Shown here in pieces: positions 21,143 through 33,304 of a DNA stretch of 64,000 nt. Under the pieces are notes generated by a model. The model was not told the origin of the DNA. It did no database searches and saw nothing but the letters and a program-made list of their open reading frames with translations. This DNA comes from Trichopria drosophilae (taxonomy: Eukaryota > Arthropoda > Insecta > Hymenoptera > Diapriidae). The DNA is taken from the NCBI GenBank assembly GCA_030407085.1, contig CM059583.1:83306501-83370500 (forward strand), read 5' to 3'. Position 1 is the stretch's first letter. Each line of letters starts with the position of its first letter. A program made the position numbers and the translations under genes.

Positions 21143-21429
21143 GATCGATTGTAATGCGCTAAGCATAAATTGGGTTAACTTTATGCATCTATTGTTCCTG
21201 TAAACGTTTTGTTAATTCGCGGAGAATCAAGGCTGGCGCGACGTTAGCGAGCTCATGTTTCTTTTGGCTTTATTGCGCCCCGTCGGTAATCAAGATTGTG
21301 ACCAAATCGCGTCTTTGCGCTAGTAGCGACGAGGCCCGTATTCGCCAGTATGTACACCATCTAATAAATATTGTTGCCCAATGAATATTGTAACCGAGTA
21401 CCAACGCTGCGACAGTCAGTCTCGCTCCT

Positions 21430-21690
21430 GCCTCTTCGAAACTCGAACATCTTTACAACCTGTCTGCAACCACGCAGTTCTTGTGAGACCGCTGTATCTC
21501 CGCACTCTTTGTAGGGGACAATAAATAAGTGCTTTAAGACTTACTTGTTTACTCTTTCTCATTTTTTTCCGATCACTAATCTTCGCCTTGCCAGCCAGTA
21601 TCCGGGTGCCATAGAGGACATCTACGTGACTTCCACTCGCAATCAGATCAATTAATTTTTTTTGTGTATTTTGAAATTTCCTGATCATGG
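21430..21690 (+). repeat. Gypsy 5' LTR end / leader
   Basis: Contains ACAATAAATAAGTGC (a possible polyadenylation signal), TTACTCTTTCTCATTTTTTTCC and TATCCGGGTGCCATAGAGG, shared with the inverted segment 3690-4010. It sits immediately before a gypsy gag, as an R-U5-leader would. The exact LTR end and primer-binding site were not resolved. Confidence 0.4.
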
Positions 21691-21699
21691 CAGAACATT

Positions 21700-22745
21700 A
21701 TCAGTTATTTTGGGATAATCATGTTGCCCACACCTGAAGTGCGTATAACCACGACTAGTGACACAGTCCCTACACTAACCCTCCAATAATAACTAAAGTA
21801 CCTACGACTGCAACCACTGTGACCACTATACCTACTACTTCAGATCCCAGAAGGGCCACTAACGAGCAGTATGAAGCCACATTAGTAAGCATCGAACAGT
21901 TGAATTTTCTAGATTTTATAAAAGTATGTGATAGGGCAGAAATTGCTTTTGGTGGTGACTTTCGCAGCAGTGGATGGTAAAGGTGATGCATTACCTGCTA
22001 CCATCGGTGAAGTATTCAGTGACCCAGTCATAGGGAATATAGTCCGGAACCCCTACAAAATACTGTACCCCCTCGCACCGTGTCTAGTAGCGCCGCCCAG
22101 AAGCTTGGCGCTCACATACAGGACCCTCTTTATTTTCCTTTACGATCGATCTCGCGTATTTTATAGAGACCATTAATTTTTATGGAAGATCAGTCCAATC
22201 ATGCCGAGCCATCTAATCATTTTAATGTACAAAAAAAAAATGAAAACTAACGCCACCCCCTTCAAATCGGGAAGCAGTAGAAAAACAAAAGGCCCAACCA
22301 CAAGTTTCATCCATTCCGCCCTAATGAGTAAAGTGGCAAAACGCCCATCTCAACTCCCTACAATAATATGCGATGTTTTAATTGTAAAAGAATAGGCCAT
22401 ATCTTGAGAAAATGCTAAGACTCTCTCGGATATTTTGGTTTTATTTGCGGATATCCAGGAAAATCATCAGTAAATTGCCCATAATGTGCTCGTAAACGTG
22501 CGGGAAACGCCTAGCCGGGGGGACAAATTATCCTTGTCTCACCGTAAAAATTTGCTGCAGAAACCTCATAAAATGAGATTTAATAATTTAGGTTGTATAC
22601 AATTCCCTTCATTAGATTCCTGTTACTACATTTGGTTAGAATTAAATGGAACCCCCTTAGAAGCCCCGGTAGATTCTGGAGCATTCCAAACATACTTAGG
22701 CGTTAGTGGTGAAAGCCTGCTTGTTCCATTTTTATGACTGATTGA
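21700..22745 (+). pseudogene. Ty3/gypsy gag and protease region
   Basis: A decayed gag begins near 21721 with Thr-rich sequence and shows SDPRRATNEQYEATLVSIEQ-like capsid residues across frames. A zinc knuckle reads CFNCKRIGHILRKC at about 22370-22412, followed by a damaged second one. The aspartic protease has EAPVDSGAF, with the catalytic DSGA at about 22671-22682. Several stops and frameshifts break the region. Confidence 0.65.
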
Positions 22746-22849
22746 AGATATAAGTAGCAGACGGAGCGTTGTCCCTTTGCGCGGAGTTGTGTCCCTAGAA
22801 ATAAAATAAGACAATAATGTTCAATTGCTAGATGCGAGAGTAGCCCCTA

Positions 22850-23893
22850 TTAGTTATGCATGTGTTTTAGGAATAGATTTTTTGGAATTAAGGTAAATTA
22901 TGAGAAGAAGATGGAATAGTAAAAACGGCCCCTTTCGTAAATTCGGTAGAAATATTTGTATGATCCCCGCCCAACCTATTTATGATTATGCTGGTTTAAT
23001 AAAACCATCACTGTATGCAGAGAGACGACTTATTAAGTTACGAACCCGATTAATTCCTGAATCTAATTCCCCAATCCTCACTGAAACCCATTTTGTCTAT
23101 TCGACAAAACCCCCGTCTTTTATCCCCTTTTATGTTGAGAGTTGCCCAAACGGAAGTTGACAAAATGTTGAGCGATGATATAATTGAGAGATCCACGAGC
23201 CAGTGGATGAGTAACCCTGTAATTGTATCAAAGGCAGACGATAAGCATAGATTTTGTGTAGACTATAGAGATGTAAATAAAGTAACTTTGAAATATGCGT
23301 AACCAATTTCGAATATGGAACGTATTTTATCAGCTATGCATCGTGCCTATTGCATTTCCAAATTAGATTTAAGTCAAGTACATTTCCAGGTCTCAGTAGA
23401 ACTTAGTAGTCGCCCAATCACCGCGTTCACCGTCTCAGAAAGATGCAGGTTTCAAATTAAGAGAATGCCTTTTGGATTAACAAATACGTCTGGCACATTC
23501 CAACAGCTAATGGATAGGCTAATTGATCCTGATTGGCAACCTCATGTCTCTGCCTACCTAGACGACGTAATAATAGCTATAGAATCGGAAGAAGAACATT
23601 TTAGGTATTTAGAGACAGTTTTGAAAATTCTAGTTGAAGCTGGATTAGATATAAATCAATAAAAGAGTGTGTTCTTCTATTCCAAGGTTAAATATGTGGG
23701 TTACGTCATAGGCAAGGACGGGTTAAAAGCGGATCAAAATAAAATAGCGCCTATTTTGGAATACCCCCCTCCTTCTACTTTGAAACAATTACGCAGGTTC
23801 CTCGGAATGGTTGGTTGGTATGTCCGTTTTCACCGTAACCTATCCAGAGATCGAGTCCTGATGACACAGCTCCTTATGAAGAACTTATATTGA
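22850..23893 (+). pseudogene. Ty3/gypsy reverse transcriptase
   Basis: LGIDFLEL ends the protease-RT linker. RT motifs follow in order across small frame breaks: VDKMLSDDIIERSTSQW, SNPVIVSKADDKHRFCVDYR, ISKLDLSQVHFQV, KRMPFGLTNTSGTFQQLM and the catalytic YLDD at 23555-23566. Then KVKYVGYVIGKDGL and LRRFLGMVGWYVRF give the RT-RNase H connection. Stops at 23300 and 23660 and the loss of the start of RNase H after 23893 disable it. Confidence 0.9.
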
Positions 23894-25385
23894 GGGAACC
23901 TCCTTTAACGTGATCACAGATCACAGTAGTTTACAGTGGCTATGAAATTTACGCGATCTGACGAGACGATTGGCTCGTTGGGCACTGGCCTTACAGGCGT
24001 ATGGCATGAAAATAATTCATAGGAAAGGATCTCTCCATGTAGTACCGGATGCCCTTTATCGAATATATGAATCTTTCGATGCCGCCCTTATGCGATAGGA
24101 GATTCAAAAGATAATTGGTATAAAGATAAAATGAATAATATCAAAAAGTTGCCATTTATATACCCCAATTGGAAAACAGTCGAAGATAAAATATATAACC
24201 ATCGTCATCACCCAGTTACAGAGTCCGACTTAGAAGATCTGGATACTTGGAAATCAGTATTGCCCTCAGAATCCCGTCTTGGCATCGTAAGTGATGCCTA
24301 TGACAACATACAGCCCGGTCATTTAGTAATCGGCAAAACGTTTCAACGTTTGATACAAGACTTCTCTGGCCTGGCATCTTTCATGATGTTGCCAAATATA
24401 TCGCTCGATGAATGTCAACCTCAGAAAGTACCCCAACGCCCTCCTGTAGATTTAATGCGAGAAAGAACTACGGAATTTCTCTGGAGTACCGCAGCTGCTG
24501 ATTTAATGGGTGCCTTTCCCCAGTAAACATCAGAATCAGTAGATAGTTATTTATTAGCATCTATTTACAAAGTATGTAGAGACAAAAGCCCTTCGATCAG
24601 CTACGGGATCGGTAATATCGAATGCTTTGGATTCCTTAGTGATCAACCGTTAGGGTTGTCCAAAAATGTTTCGTCCCCGAAAAAGAATTTGACAATAAGT
24701 ATTCGGATCATCATTTATAGCAGCTAGGTATGTCTAATGCCCCAACACCTTCCTACCATACCCAGGCAAACCCTGTGGAACGTGCCAATAGAACCCTAAA
24801 AACGATGATTTCTTCTTTTGTTGCTATGGATCATCGTGATTGGGATTTGCACTTGAATGAATTCTGCTTTGCCATTAGTAAGTCCGTACAAGCCTCTACC
24901 CAAATGACTCCTGTCTTCTTAAATTTCGGGGACAATCCCCTTCCTGCCTGAAGTATTCGTAATAATGACCCAGTTACCCTTGCTAATAAAGACCCCACAC
25001 TGTGGAAAGATAGGATAAAACGATTACCGTTGATTCATGATTGGGTTAGAAAGATTTCAGAGCAAGTTGTAAAAAACAAGCCCAATATTATATTAGAAAT
25101 CGTGTCGACGCCCGTTTTAAAGTGAATGATCTAGTAATGAGAAGTAGAGTACTTTCGGCCGGAATTCAACATTTTGCAGCCAAATTAGCAGCCAAATTTG
25201 CAGGCCACTTTCGAATTATTACAGTATTATCCCCTGTTATGTATGAGATTGAAGACAATAGTAGTAGGAGAAATCCAAAAGTTGATATAAAGGATTTGAA
25301 ATTGTATGAGTCCTCTGATATACACGTTGAAAACAATTTGAGAATGAATACACCCGGCCCTAGTAACCAAATGTCCACACTCTAA
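23894..25385 (+). pseudogene. Ty3/gypsy RNase H tail and integrase
   Basis: The RNase H end reads ITDHSSLQWL, ARWALALQAYGMKIIH and RKGSLHVVPDAL. The integrase follows: an HHCC-like start (IQPGHLVIGKTFQRLIQDF), a degenerate core (AADLMGAFPQ), a gap at 24525-24730, then SYHTQANPVERANRTLKTM and WDLHLNEFCFAISKSVQAST with PVFLNFG. The C-terminal GPY/F-like segment (HFRIITVLSPVMYEI) runs to 25385. HHCC zinc ligands and most of the DDE core are lost. Confidence 0.85.
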
Positions 25386-26520
25386 AGAAGTGTGTAACAG
25401 TTCTATAGAAAATAAGATACCCCGAATAAAGCCCGAAGTACCTCTGAAATACCCCCCTAGCCAATCCTTCTCCAAAAAGAAAAGTGGGTAGATCGAAAAG
25501 ACCACCCGTTACTACTTCGATGAATAACCTGATAGCTCAACCCGTAATTGAACCGCGTAGATATGAACTACGTTCAAGAGTAGAATAATTTTTATCAAAG
25601 TAATAGCAGAGTAGTAGTTACATATGATGGAATATAGGATTTATCATCCTAATTATCATATTTTAGCCAAATGAGACGAGGACGTTTTGGACCGAGTAGC
25701 CAACAAGGAGATCGGTCAGAGTACGTGGCACCAATATGGAAGCCGGTCCAGCAGGCTCCTCAGGTGGAATGAATGGCCAGTCGCCTTTATTTTATCTCTT
25801 CCAAATACCCTGCTCCTACTCCTGATCCTACTCCCCCTTGGACTTTTCTCTAAAAAGTCGTTTCACCATCGCTATTCCCGCTACCTTTAATCCTATTTCT
25901 CTTCCTCCTAGACCATTTTCTTTCTTTGCCGGTCCTCCTAAACCCTCACACCTTCCTAGACCTTCATCTTTTTCAAAACCCTTAACCATCTCTAAATCTC
26001 CAACTCATCATCTCCTCCTAAACTCCCTTCTCTTCCATATACTCCCACTCCTGCTCGTAACCCCCGGAACAACCGCTGAACGGTGCGAGCTTTGGCCAGC
26101 CTGGCCTTAAGCGAGCGCAGGGGAACAGGTCCCTCGACGGAACAGCAGGTGGTCATCGACCATCCTGCCCCGTCGGGATCTGCTCCCTGGCGACGACCGC
26201 GATGCCCGCCGCAGGCGTGGATAATAGCAGGCTATCCAAGCAGTCGTAGCTACCTTCGAGAAAACGAACAGACCGGGGTTCGCCAATTCATCGTGAGCGG
26301 ACGCGGTAGTTCCAACCATCCATGCCTTAAAGTCTTTAAAAATTCCCCGTCGTTTATTCTTACCATCGTCAACATCCACAGATCCGATTCCCATTCCTCC
26401 CGGTTTCAAGTGTAAGAGATGTCGTCAAGAGGGATATTCGGCCAAGACCTGCCTGAAACCCCGCCACTCTACTATCTAATAATCCCATCCTTCCTAATTT
26501 CGGCATCCTTTCGTTATTAT
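25386..26520 (+). other. Proline-rich and zinc-knuckle-like remnants
   Basis: Possible remains of another element. A Pro/Ser-rich frame covers 25838-26110. An apparent gag tail reads VVATFEKTNRPGFAN, PTIHALKSL and PIPPGFKCKRCRQEGYSAKTC at about 26230-26450, which looks like a zinc knuckle with one ligand altered. Frames are broken throughout. It could be the 3' part of the preceding gypsy element or an independent gag fragment. Confidence 0.35.
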
Positions 26521-26524
26521 TTCG

Positions 26525-26790
26525 CCTGTTCCTTTCGGCATTGCCCGTTATTATTTAACCTGTGCCTTTCGGCATTCCCTCTTTATTATTATTGCCTGCT
26601 CCTCTTGGCAATGCCCTTTATTATTTCGCCTATTCCTTTCGGCATTCCCTCTTTATTATTATCGCCTGTTCCTTTCGGCACCCCCTCGTTATTATTTCAC
26701 CTATTCTTTTCGGCATTCCCTCTTTATTATTATTACCTGTTCCTTTTAGCAATACTCTTTATTATTATTGCCTGTTCCTTTTGTCCGAAC
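26525..26790. repeat. Minisatellite, about 35-bp unit, 7-8 copies
   Basis: Units follow CCTGTTCCTTTCGGCATTCC then CTCTTTATTATTATTG, with 34-36 bp spacing. Long Phe/Leu/Pro-rich reading frames here come from the repeat. Confidence 0.85.
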
Positions 26791-27011
26791 CCTTTTTGTT
26801 TTTGCTGTTTTATTGATAATATGACCCTTAATTTTGGTAAATTACAATTATTTGTTTATTATTTTATTTGTTCAGTATAAAACTTGAATGTATGCCCCCC
26901 TTATTTCTCGTTTTTTATTATTATAGAATATTTAGAAATAAAATTTTAACGAGAAAAGTAATTGTTGGAAGTATTTTGTTATTGTTTGTTGTACATATAT
27001 CTGAATCATAT

Positions 27012-27013
<2 letters not shown>

Positions 27014-27088
<75 letters not shown>
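27014..27088. repeat. (AT)n microsatellite
   Basis: 75 bp of pure AT. Confidence 0.97.
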
Positions 27089-27091
<3 letters not shown>

Positions 27092-27461
27092 AAAAATAAT
27101 AATTTTTGTGTGCAATTGGATATTAGTATGCTCCTTCTTTCCGTTCGATCTTATCCCTTCTTTATATGATTACCTCTATCTTAGACAACCGGATCGTGAA
27201 ATCGTAAAGCGAAAATTGATGTAAGTTTAGATTTTATATCTAAAAGAATAAGTAAGTAAGTTTGTTTGTAGTTTATAGTGTATGACGATTCGAAAATTGT
27301 ATGTAGTATTCAAAATCTACTTTCGTCAGACCCGGAGGAATTTGTAATACAACGTAGACTGCCCGCCTACTTGTGTTGCCAACTTACATACTTACATACA
27401 CCTCAAAATAGAAGATTGAATATGAGGTGAACAATCCCCTCAAGATCCACTACTATTTATT

Positions 27462-28067
27462 TCAGGAACCTATTCCAACGATGGTGTTCTTCCTATTATT
27501 TACTTTGTTAGTGTAATCGTCCCACAACTTGTCCAGCCGTTCAGGAAGCGGAAATACCTGTAAACACAGAAATTATCAATTATTATGTTAGAAATAAGGA
27601 ATCTGTCAGAGTCATAAAATAGTCACGTCTGTTTTGTCCAAGGCAAAGGAAAGGTTCCTGAGGTAGTGAGAAGAAAACTATTCAAAATCTTACATTCCAA
27701 ATCAGCTGGTTTTGTGGTCTGCTGCCTCGTTGCCAGAACCGCTGCTAGTCGAAGTCCTTACCCTGAAACCCAACATTCCATCCATTTTTACACAAAGGAA
27801 TGGACCATCTTTAATAATGTTATCACTTACCGAAATTGTCCCTTTTAAACTCGAAAGTAAAACTTCCTTCCCCATTGCTGTCAAGAAACTGATCCCGCTG
27901 TCATTTCTCTGGTATTTGTATCGTGTCCTGTGGCACTCGATTCCGGTGTTAACTAACTGTCGACAAAAACCTAGACGACTTGTCATTTTGGTCGTCGCTC
28001 GCCGTGGATTGGCCGTCTCGGTCTCCTCTCCATATTCGCGTAGTCGACGAATGTCGCACTCCTGCAA
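27462..28067 (-). pseudogene. Dispersed spliced repeat, copy 2 (three exons)
   Basis: On the minus strand exon 1 runs 28067-27831 (ATG, RRLREYGEETETANPRR, SFLTAMGKEVLLSSLKGT), with donor GTAAGT. Exon 2 runs 27762-27694 after TTTCAG and contains an in-frame TAG. Exon 3 runs 27557-27462 after TTTACAG (FPLPERLDKLWDDYTNKV, NTIVG, TGA). All junctions are phase 0, and exons 2 and 3 agree in position with copy 1 at 78-527. Preserved splice sites in both copies suggest the family once encoded a spliced message of roughly 130 codons. I do not recognise the protein. Confidence 0.5.
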
Positions 28068-28294
28068 GGAATAGACGTATTGCTATCGCGGACGTCGAGT
28101 CGACGTTTGTCGCACTCGTGGCCCACCATACGATATCATTTCGTCATCAGTATTGTCTGTGCTTGTAGTACTCGTTACATTTTCTATTTGGAAATTTAGA
28201 TTCGACCAACTAATCGTCTTTAAGTTGTCATTAATTATTCCTTTTTAATCCTTTTAACCTCTTTTTGTTTATTCCCTGAAAAATACTACCCAGG

Positions 28295-28332
28295 ACTGAC
28301 CTGTGGCGCAATGGTAACGGATCAGACCACCA
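28295..28332 (+). other. tRNA-Arg-like 5' half
   Basis: GACCTGTGGCGCAATGGTAA resembles the acceptor stem, D-arm and box A of insect tRNA-Arg. No anticodon arm or box B follows. It is most likely a truncated tRNA pseudogene or a SINE head. Confidence 0.4.
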
Positions 28333-28678
28333 ACGAAGAAAAGCAACTTCATCGTGAAGCGTTACGATGAGCGAATTACATTTAGCATTATACATTTTTT
28401 TGGTGATTGTTAAAAATCCTTCCGGGTATTATTGTATTCATGTTAATAGCGAAATCTATAAAAAAACGAGTACGGTGCGCAGTGCGCGGCAAATTGAATT
28501 CATTTTTATATTTATCTTTTGCCCTCCCTCAATTAAGTGTAAACCCCTTTAAGCGGAAAATATATTGCTAATTAAAATTATCCTCCACATTTATCTACAT
28601 TTCCCTTCCTTTTTAACAAATTTTAGTATTTAGAGTATAAACTAGTGTTCCCGTATCGTCGAGACTCAGTGAGGTTTT
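28333..28678. other. Unassigned stretch
   Basis: AT-rich, with no supported gene. Confidence 0.35.
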
Positions 28679-28970
28679 AACAGACAAACTATATCCAGAA
28701 AGGAGCCTCCGGCAGAATTACAACTCATTAGTAATTTAATTAAAAATGTTATGTAAAAGTATTGATGAAAATTATTTCGCAATGTATAAGTATAAAATTC
28801 TTTATTAACTGAAACAAAGATTGTAATATATGCTTTGCACATTCATTCAAACCTCATTCCATTTATTTAGCTGATTTTTTCGAATTGTCTCTCAGACCTT
28901 CTGAAATAAGCTTCAATTGGAAAAGAAAATTCCAATAAATTTCATGGGCAGGGAATTTATTTGCAGACAA
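28679..28970. repeat. Inverted repeat, left arm
   Basis: 28679-28807 matches the reverse complement of 33305-33430, and 28808-28970 matches that of 31655-31808. The partner arm is therefore one sequence split by the TIR element at 31809-33304. Confidence 0.8.
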
Positions 28971-29150
28971 AACTTTGTCAGCAAAGCTCTGATTAAAAGC
29001 GTAAGTACATTTATTAGTTTCGTAAGTAATTATATTTATTTGTCACTTTTTTTCACAAATCTTATTTAGACTTCCCTAACCCACAGTCAAAGCAATGGAA
29101 TAAAATGACAATTGGAAGGAATAGAAATCTATAAGAATGCATCCCCTTAA

Positions 29151-29511
29151 GGGAAAGCCGCACTGCTCGGCCGATAATGTAGTAATCTACGCTAACTAAT
29201 CTAAATTAAAACGATTGAATCGATTCATCAAAATTGGGTTATCACCCGCACTTTTTAACCACTTGTAATCTCCTAAAAAATATAAAAGAAATTCAATAAT
29301 AACTGATGGTTCGTTTTGAAAAATAAAGAAAAATCATGTTTTTCAGAAATTTTGCGGTCAATTCGCAATAAATTTCTTTGGTATTTTTTTAGGAGATTTC
29401 ATAAAGTGGTCACAAAGTGCAGATGATAATCCGATTTTTGAAAAATCAATTTAGTCTTTTCTAATTTAGATTTGTTAACGTAGATTACCGACCGATCAGT
29501 ACGTCTTCACC
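29151..29511. mobile_element. TTAA-flanked foldback MITE
   Basis: 361 bp bounded by TTAA on both sides (29147-29150 and 29512-29515). The arms of about 150 bp are imperfect inverted repeats with landmarks GTAATCTACG and ATCTAAATTA. Ends begin GGGAAAGCCGCAC (left) and GGTGAAGACGTAC (right, read inward). It has no coding capacity. TTAA duplication is typical of piggyBac-type transposition. Related half-copies lie at 61891-62000 and around 29915-29950. Confidence 0.8.
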
Positions 29512-29515
29512 TTAA

Positions 29516-30179
29516 GGTGGAATAAACTACATGATAAAATTACAAAAATTCAAATTAAAAAGTGCTGACTCGATTTTTTGAAATTCTGGATTCATAGGAG
29601 AAAATTATTTATTGCTAAAAAAATCCTAATTAATGCTGGACATTTGACATTTTTTATGAGATCATATAAAATGATTATAATTCCCTTAATAAATTTTGAA
29701 AAATATATAAAAAATGATTAAAAATCATTTAGTTTCGAAAATTTTCGATATATATGTTCAATTAGTTCATTAATATTTTCTAGTAGTATCATACTAGTAC
29801 ACAGAATTACTTTTACAGAACCCCAAATTTGAGAAATCGCTTCAGTGATTATTAATTTTGATTTCTCAATGTAAATTGCCACTTTATCGACGGACATAGA
29901 ATCTTAGAATCTTATAAAGCGGTATACCGGTAAAGTAGTAATCTAACAAAAGAGTTTAAAATCTTCCATTTCTCTACTATTATTCTTTAAATCAATTATT
30001 TTGTATATCCCGGCTCTTTTATGACTTCGAGTTTACTATTTAACTTAGAAACTATTAAAACAATATCAAAAACTAATGAAATGGTACCAAATGTCTTCAC
30101 GCAATGCCAGCCTACAAGTTAATTGTGAATTTCTGCTGAAAGAATTTTTCAGATAGTACATTTGGGTTTTCTTCTGAAC
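29516..30179. other. AT-rich stretch with a MITE-related scrap
   Basis: No gene. ACCGGTAAAGTAGTAATCTA near 29926 resembles the TTAA MITE family. Confidence 0.4.
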
Positions 30180-30720
30180 AAACGTAAAAATTGTGGTAGC
30201 TAAAGGCGAATTTCTTCAACCTGCAGATCATTTAGTTTTTGCAATACCCACCGACAAAATACCATTCTGGCCTCATAGTTGTTTGGTTGAAAATTTTGCA
30301 TACGGGTGTAATGGTAAGGATATAAATTATTATCCTTTAACATTCGGTGCATTGTAGTTTTCGACACACCGGTTTGTCTCTCTGCTTCTCGAGTACTCAT
30401 CTCAGGTTATTCGTCGAACATATTCAAAATATGTTCATCCGAATGGCCATCTCACACAACATAATTTCTGCCGCCAACATCTTTAAAAAACAAATCTTAT
30501 TCAATATTTACAAGAACTGAAAGTGTTCTGCACCAATCGAAAAAATATTGTGCTCATTTGTCCTACGTACTCGATTCACTTGTAAATTACGCATGTCACG
30601 ATGTGTACGATGAAACAAACTAGAAGTGTATTTCCGCTAGGTTGACGTCGACTTCTGAAGCGAACCGCATATTCTGCAACTGCTGCATTCGAATTTTTAC
30701 CACATATACCATACATAATT
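30180..30720 (-). pseudogene. Tc1/mariner transposase N-terminal fragment
   Basis: On the minus strand, 30400-30200 reads STREAERQTGVSKTTMHRML followed by YPYHYTRMQNF and ARMVFCRWVLQ. This is the helix-turn-helix pair and linker typical of mariner transposases with an HTH that reads STRxxxRxxGVSxxTVxRIL. Only weak coding traces remain upstream to about 30720, and the DDE domain is absent. It is related to the copy at 38860-39718. Confidence 0.7.
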
Positions 30721-30999
30721 ATCATATCAAAATACTCCGCATTCAAAAACATTTCTTCGCAAAAATTTAACTACTATTTGATAATGCTGCGTGCGCTTTT
30801 GAATAAATGAAGATACTTTCTGTTGAATGATAGCACTTTCCAATGACGCACTGGGTGTGTCATTGCACTCAGTGTATATCTATATTTTTTTAAGCACGTA
30901 AAATTATGACTGAGTGCACACTAACTGCGCCATTGGAAAGCTTGAACTTAGTACAAAAATTATTAGACTTTTGAAAGCTTTTTATGACTCAGCCAGATC

Positions 31000-31640
31000 A
31001 TCCGTAATTTGTTCTTCCGGCTCCACTCAGCCAGTTTTTCTATTGCCTTCAGCCCACTTGCCGACGAAGAGATAATGGTACCTAAATACGAGCTAGAGGG
31101 CACAACATCCATCAGTTATCATTACGGATGATCTGGCCGAGTCATAAAAAGCCTTCAAAAATCTAATAATTTTTGTACTAAGTCCAAGAATAAATAACTT
31201 TAACCATAATTTGTCATGTGGTATTGAGTCGAACGCCTTGCAGAAGTCTACGAAAAGGACGAAGTCGTTTGAAGCTTTCCTACGCAACTGGATTTAAATA
31301 GCCGTGATAAGACTTGTTTAGCGCAATTGTAATCACAATTGTCCTGTAGTTCGAAGGGTCGGATCGCTTGCCTTTTTTGAAGAGCATCAAGGGATTAGCA
31401 TGCAGCCACCCCTCAGGAGATGATTTCGTGTAAAAAATCGAATTAAAAAGATGTAAGATAAAAGTGAACCACTCAACAGAAAGCGATTTCCAAATCTCCG
31501 CTGGGATCCCGTACGGACCCTGTGCTTTACCACTCTTCCATCACTTCATACTTTCCAAAAGTTCACGGGACGTAACGGGCGTATCACAAGCGTTATCAAA
31601 CGTACCAAAGAAAGTCATGTTCGTGAGCGGCCTCTGCGGG
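31000..31640 (-). pseudogene. Non-LTR retrotransposon RT fragment (CR1/L2-like)
   Basis: Minus-strand reading from about 31640 gives VTSRELLESMK, GKAQGPYGIPAEIWK, PLMLFKKGKRSDPSNYR and then FVDFCKAFDSIPHDKLWLKL. These are RT fingers and palm motifs of the jockey/CR1/L2 group. The catalytic YxDD region is missing. The downstream end folds back on itself, because 30953-31008 is an inverted repeat of 31128-31186. Confidence 0.8.
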
Positions 31641-31654
31641 TAGAGGAGTTCGAA

Positions 31655-31808
31655 GCAAATAAATTCCCTGCACACATAAATTTATTGGTATTTTATTTTC
31701 CAGTTGACACTTATTTCAGAAAGCTGAGAGTCAATTCACAAAAAATGAGCTAAATCAATTGGATTAGGTTTGAATGAATATGCAAAGCATACATTACAAT
31801 ATTTGTTA
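31655..31808. repeat. Inverted repeat, right arm, part 1
   Basis: Reverse complement of 28808-28970. The arm is interrupted at 31808 by the TIR element and continues at 33305. Confidence 0.75.
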
Positions 31809-33304
31809 CATATAGTCACTTTTATATATACAGTAAACGAGGAATTCGCCCGTCTCCTTTGCGACGAACTTCTGAAAAAACGACACCACATTTGACACTG
31901 AAAAAATTGTATGACATTCTTTGAAATATCCTTTACGCGGGAAGCGATCTGAGATGCCTCCATAAGCTAGAATATTTACAAAAAATAATTAAAAATTACC
32001 CTTTCAGAAGCTGTCAAAGCATGTAACCTCACAACCTTAGTATTGAGAGAATGCACTGGAGGCATTTAATGCCGGAATTCAATAATTACGAATTGCATAT
32101 ACGTTCTGCGTCAACTGTCCGTGCGGCACTTTCTAAGTTTCTATTGCGTCTGCCAAGGGTTTAGCAACGGCATATGACTGGTAGACCGTATTTTTTCCAT
32201 TTTTTATGAAATAAAGTATTCCCCATATAAATTTCAGCCTTGTGGAAATGAGTCAAGAAAAATTTGATGGCAAGGCTTTCGGCTTGGCAGACTGGCAGTT
32301 TCCTATTTGTCTTATTGCCATTTATCAGCTTTGTGGAAATTGTTATGAAAAAACTGTCGCTGCCTCCCGTCCTATTTGGACTTTAATACATTTTTTTTTA
32401 CTTATTGTGCAAGAATGAATCAGTACGCGTAAATGTCTTTTTATGCAGTGTATATTTTTTGCTTTATCGAGGTTTACAATAATTACAATGTAATGAAATA
32501 ATTTATTACAAACAATGAACATTACTGTTTTGCAGTACTATATTTTTTCTTTAAATAATCACGAAGAAGTTAGAGCTACATAAAAAGCATGTGTAATTAG
32601 AACAATCTATTTTTTATACTATTTGAATAGCATATTCGTTTTCTTTATTTTCATTATAAAAAGATTTTTCTGTTTTTTCTTTTTCAATGAGCGCATCAGA
32701 CATTGTTTATCCACGATTCTTCGACAATTTTTACATATAAATATTTCACCATTTCTATTACTACTTGGGTAATATATACAAATTTCTTTCATCGAATTCG
32801 ATGAAGCCAATAAATTTTCTGCAAGGTATATTCGGAAATCATTAGAATCGAAATCATAAATTGCTCTATAACCTTTTTTTCCGTGATTGTGGTTTAGACC
32901 CAGACCAATCAATTTTGCGCCGATTAACAGGCTTACGACTTTTCCGCATCATTGTCATTTACGTATATTAAATTATACTTAAACACACATTATATTTTGC
33001 ATTTATAAATTTGCTATAAGAGGTTACAAACATCAGCAAATTTATATAAATATAAATAAGGTTAAGTATATGTACCTGTCAGCTCGTGGAAAGGTACGTT
33101 TTGATTTTTGTTTGGTAAATGTTCTTGCTTACGGAGGCATCTAAGCTCGCTTCCTCGCACAAAGGACATTTTAAAGAATGTCATGTATTTTTTTTAGCGC
33201 CGTAGATGATGTCGTTTTTTCACATGTTCGTCGCAAAGTCAACGTGCGAATTGCTCATTTACTATATATGCTAAAGTGACTATAGATATGTGCTCGAGGG
33301 CCCT
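31809..33304. mobile_element. About 1.5-kb TIR element nested in an inverted repeat
   Basis: The ends 31809-31972 and 33142-33304 are imperfect inverted repeats sharing TATAGTCACTTT, TTTGCGACGAAC, ATGACATTCTTT and GATGCCTCC. Comparison with the unbroken arm at 28800 shows it as an insertion, and a TTA triplet flanks both sides. That would fit a PIF/Harbinger-type 3-bp duplication, but it is short enough to be chance. A 97-codon minus-strand frame (32619-32912) has YRAIYDFDSNDFRIYLAENL and two Cys pairs. I do not recognise it as a transposase. Confidence 0.6.

Noticed and set aside
26419..26880. 153-codon Phe/Leu/Pro-rich ORF resembling a membrane protein
   Set aside because: It is produced by the 35-bp minisatellite; hydrophobicity follows the TTATTATT phrase.
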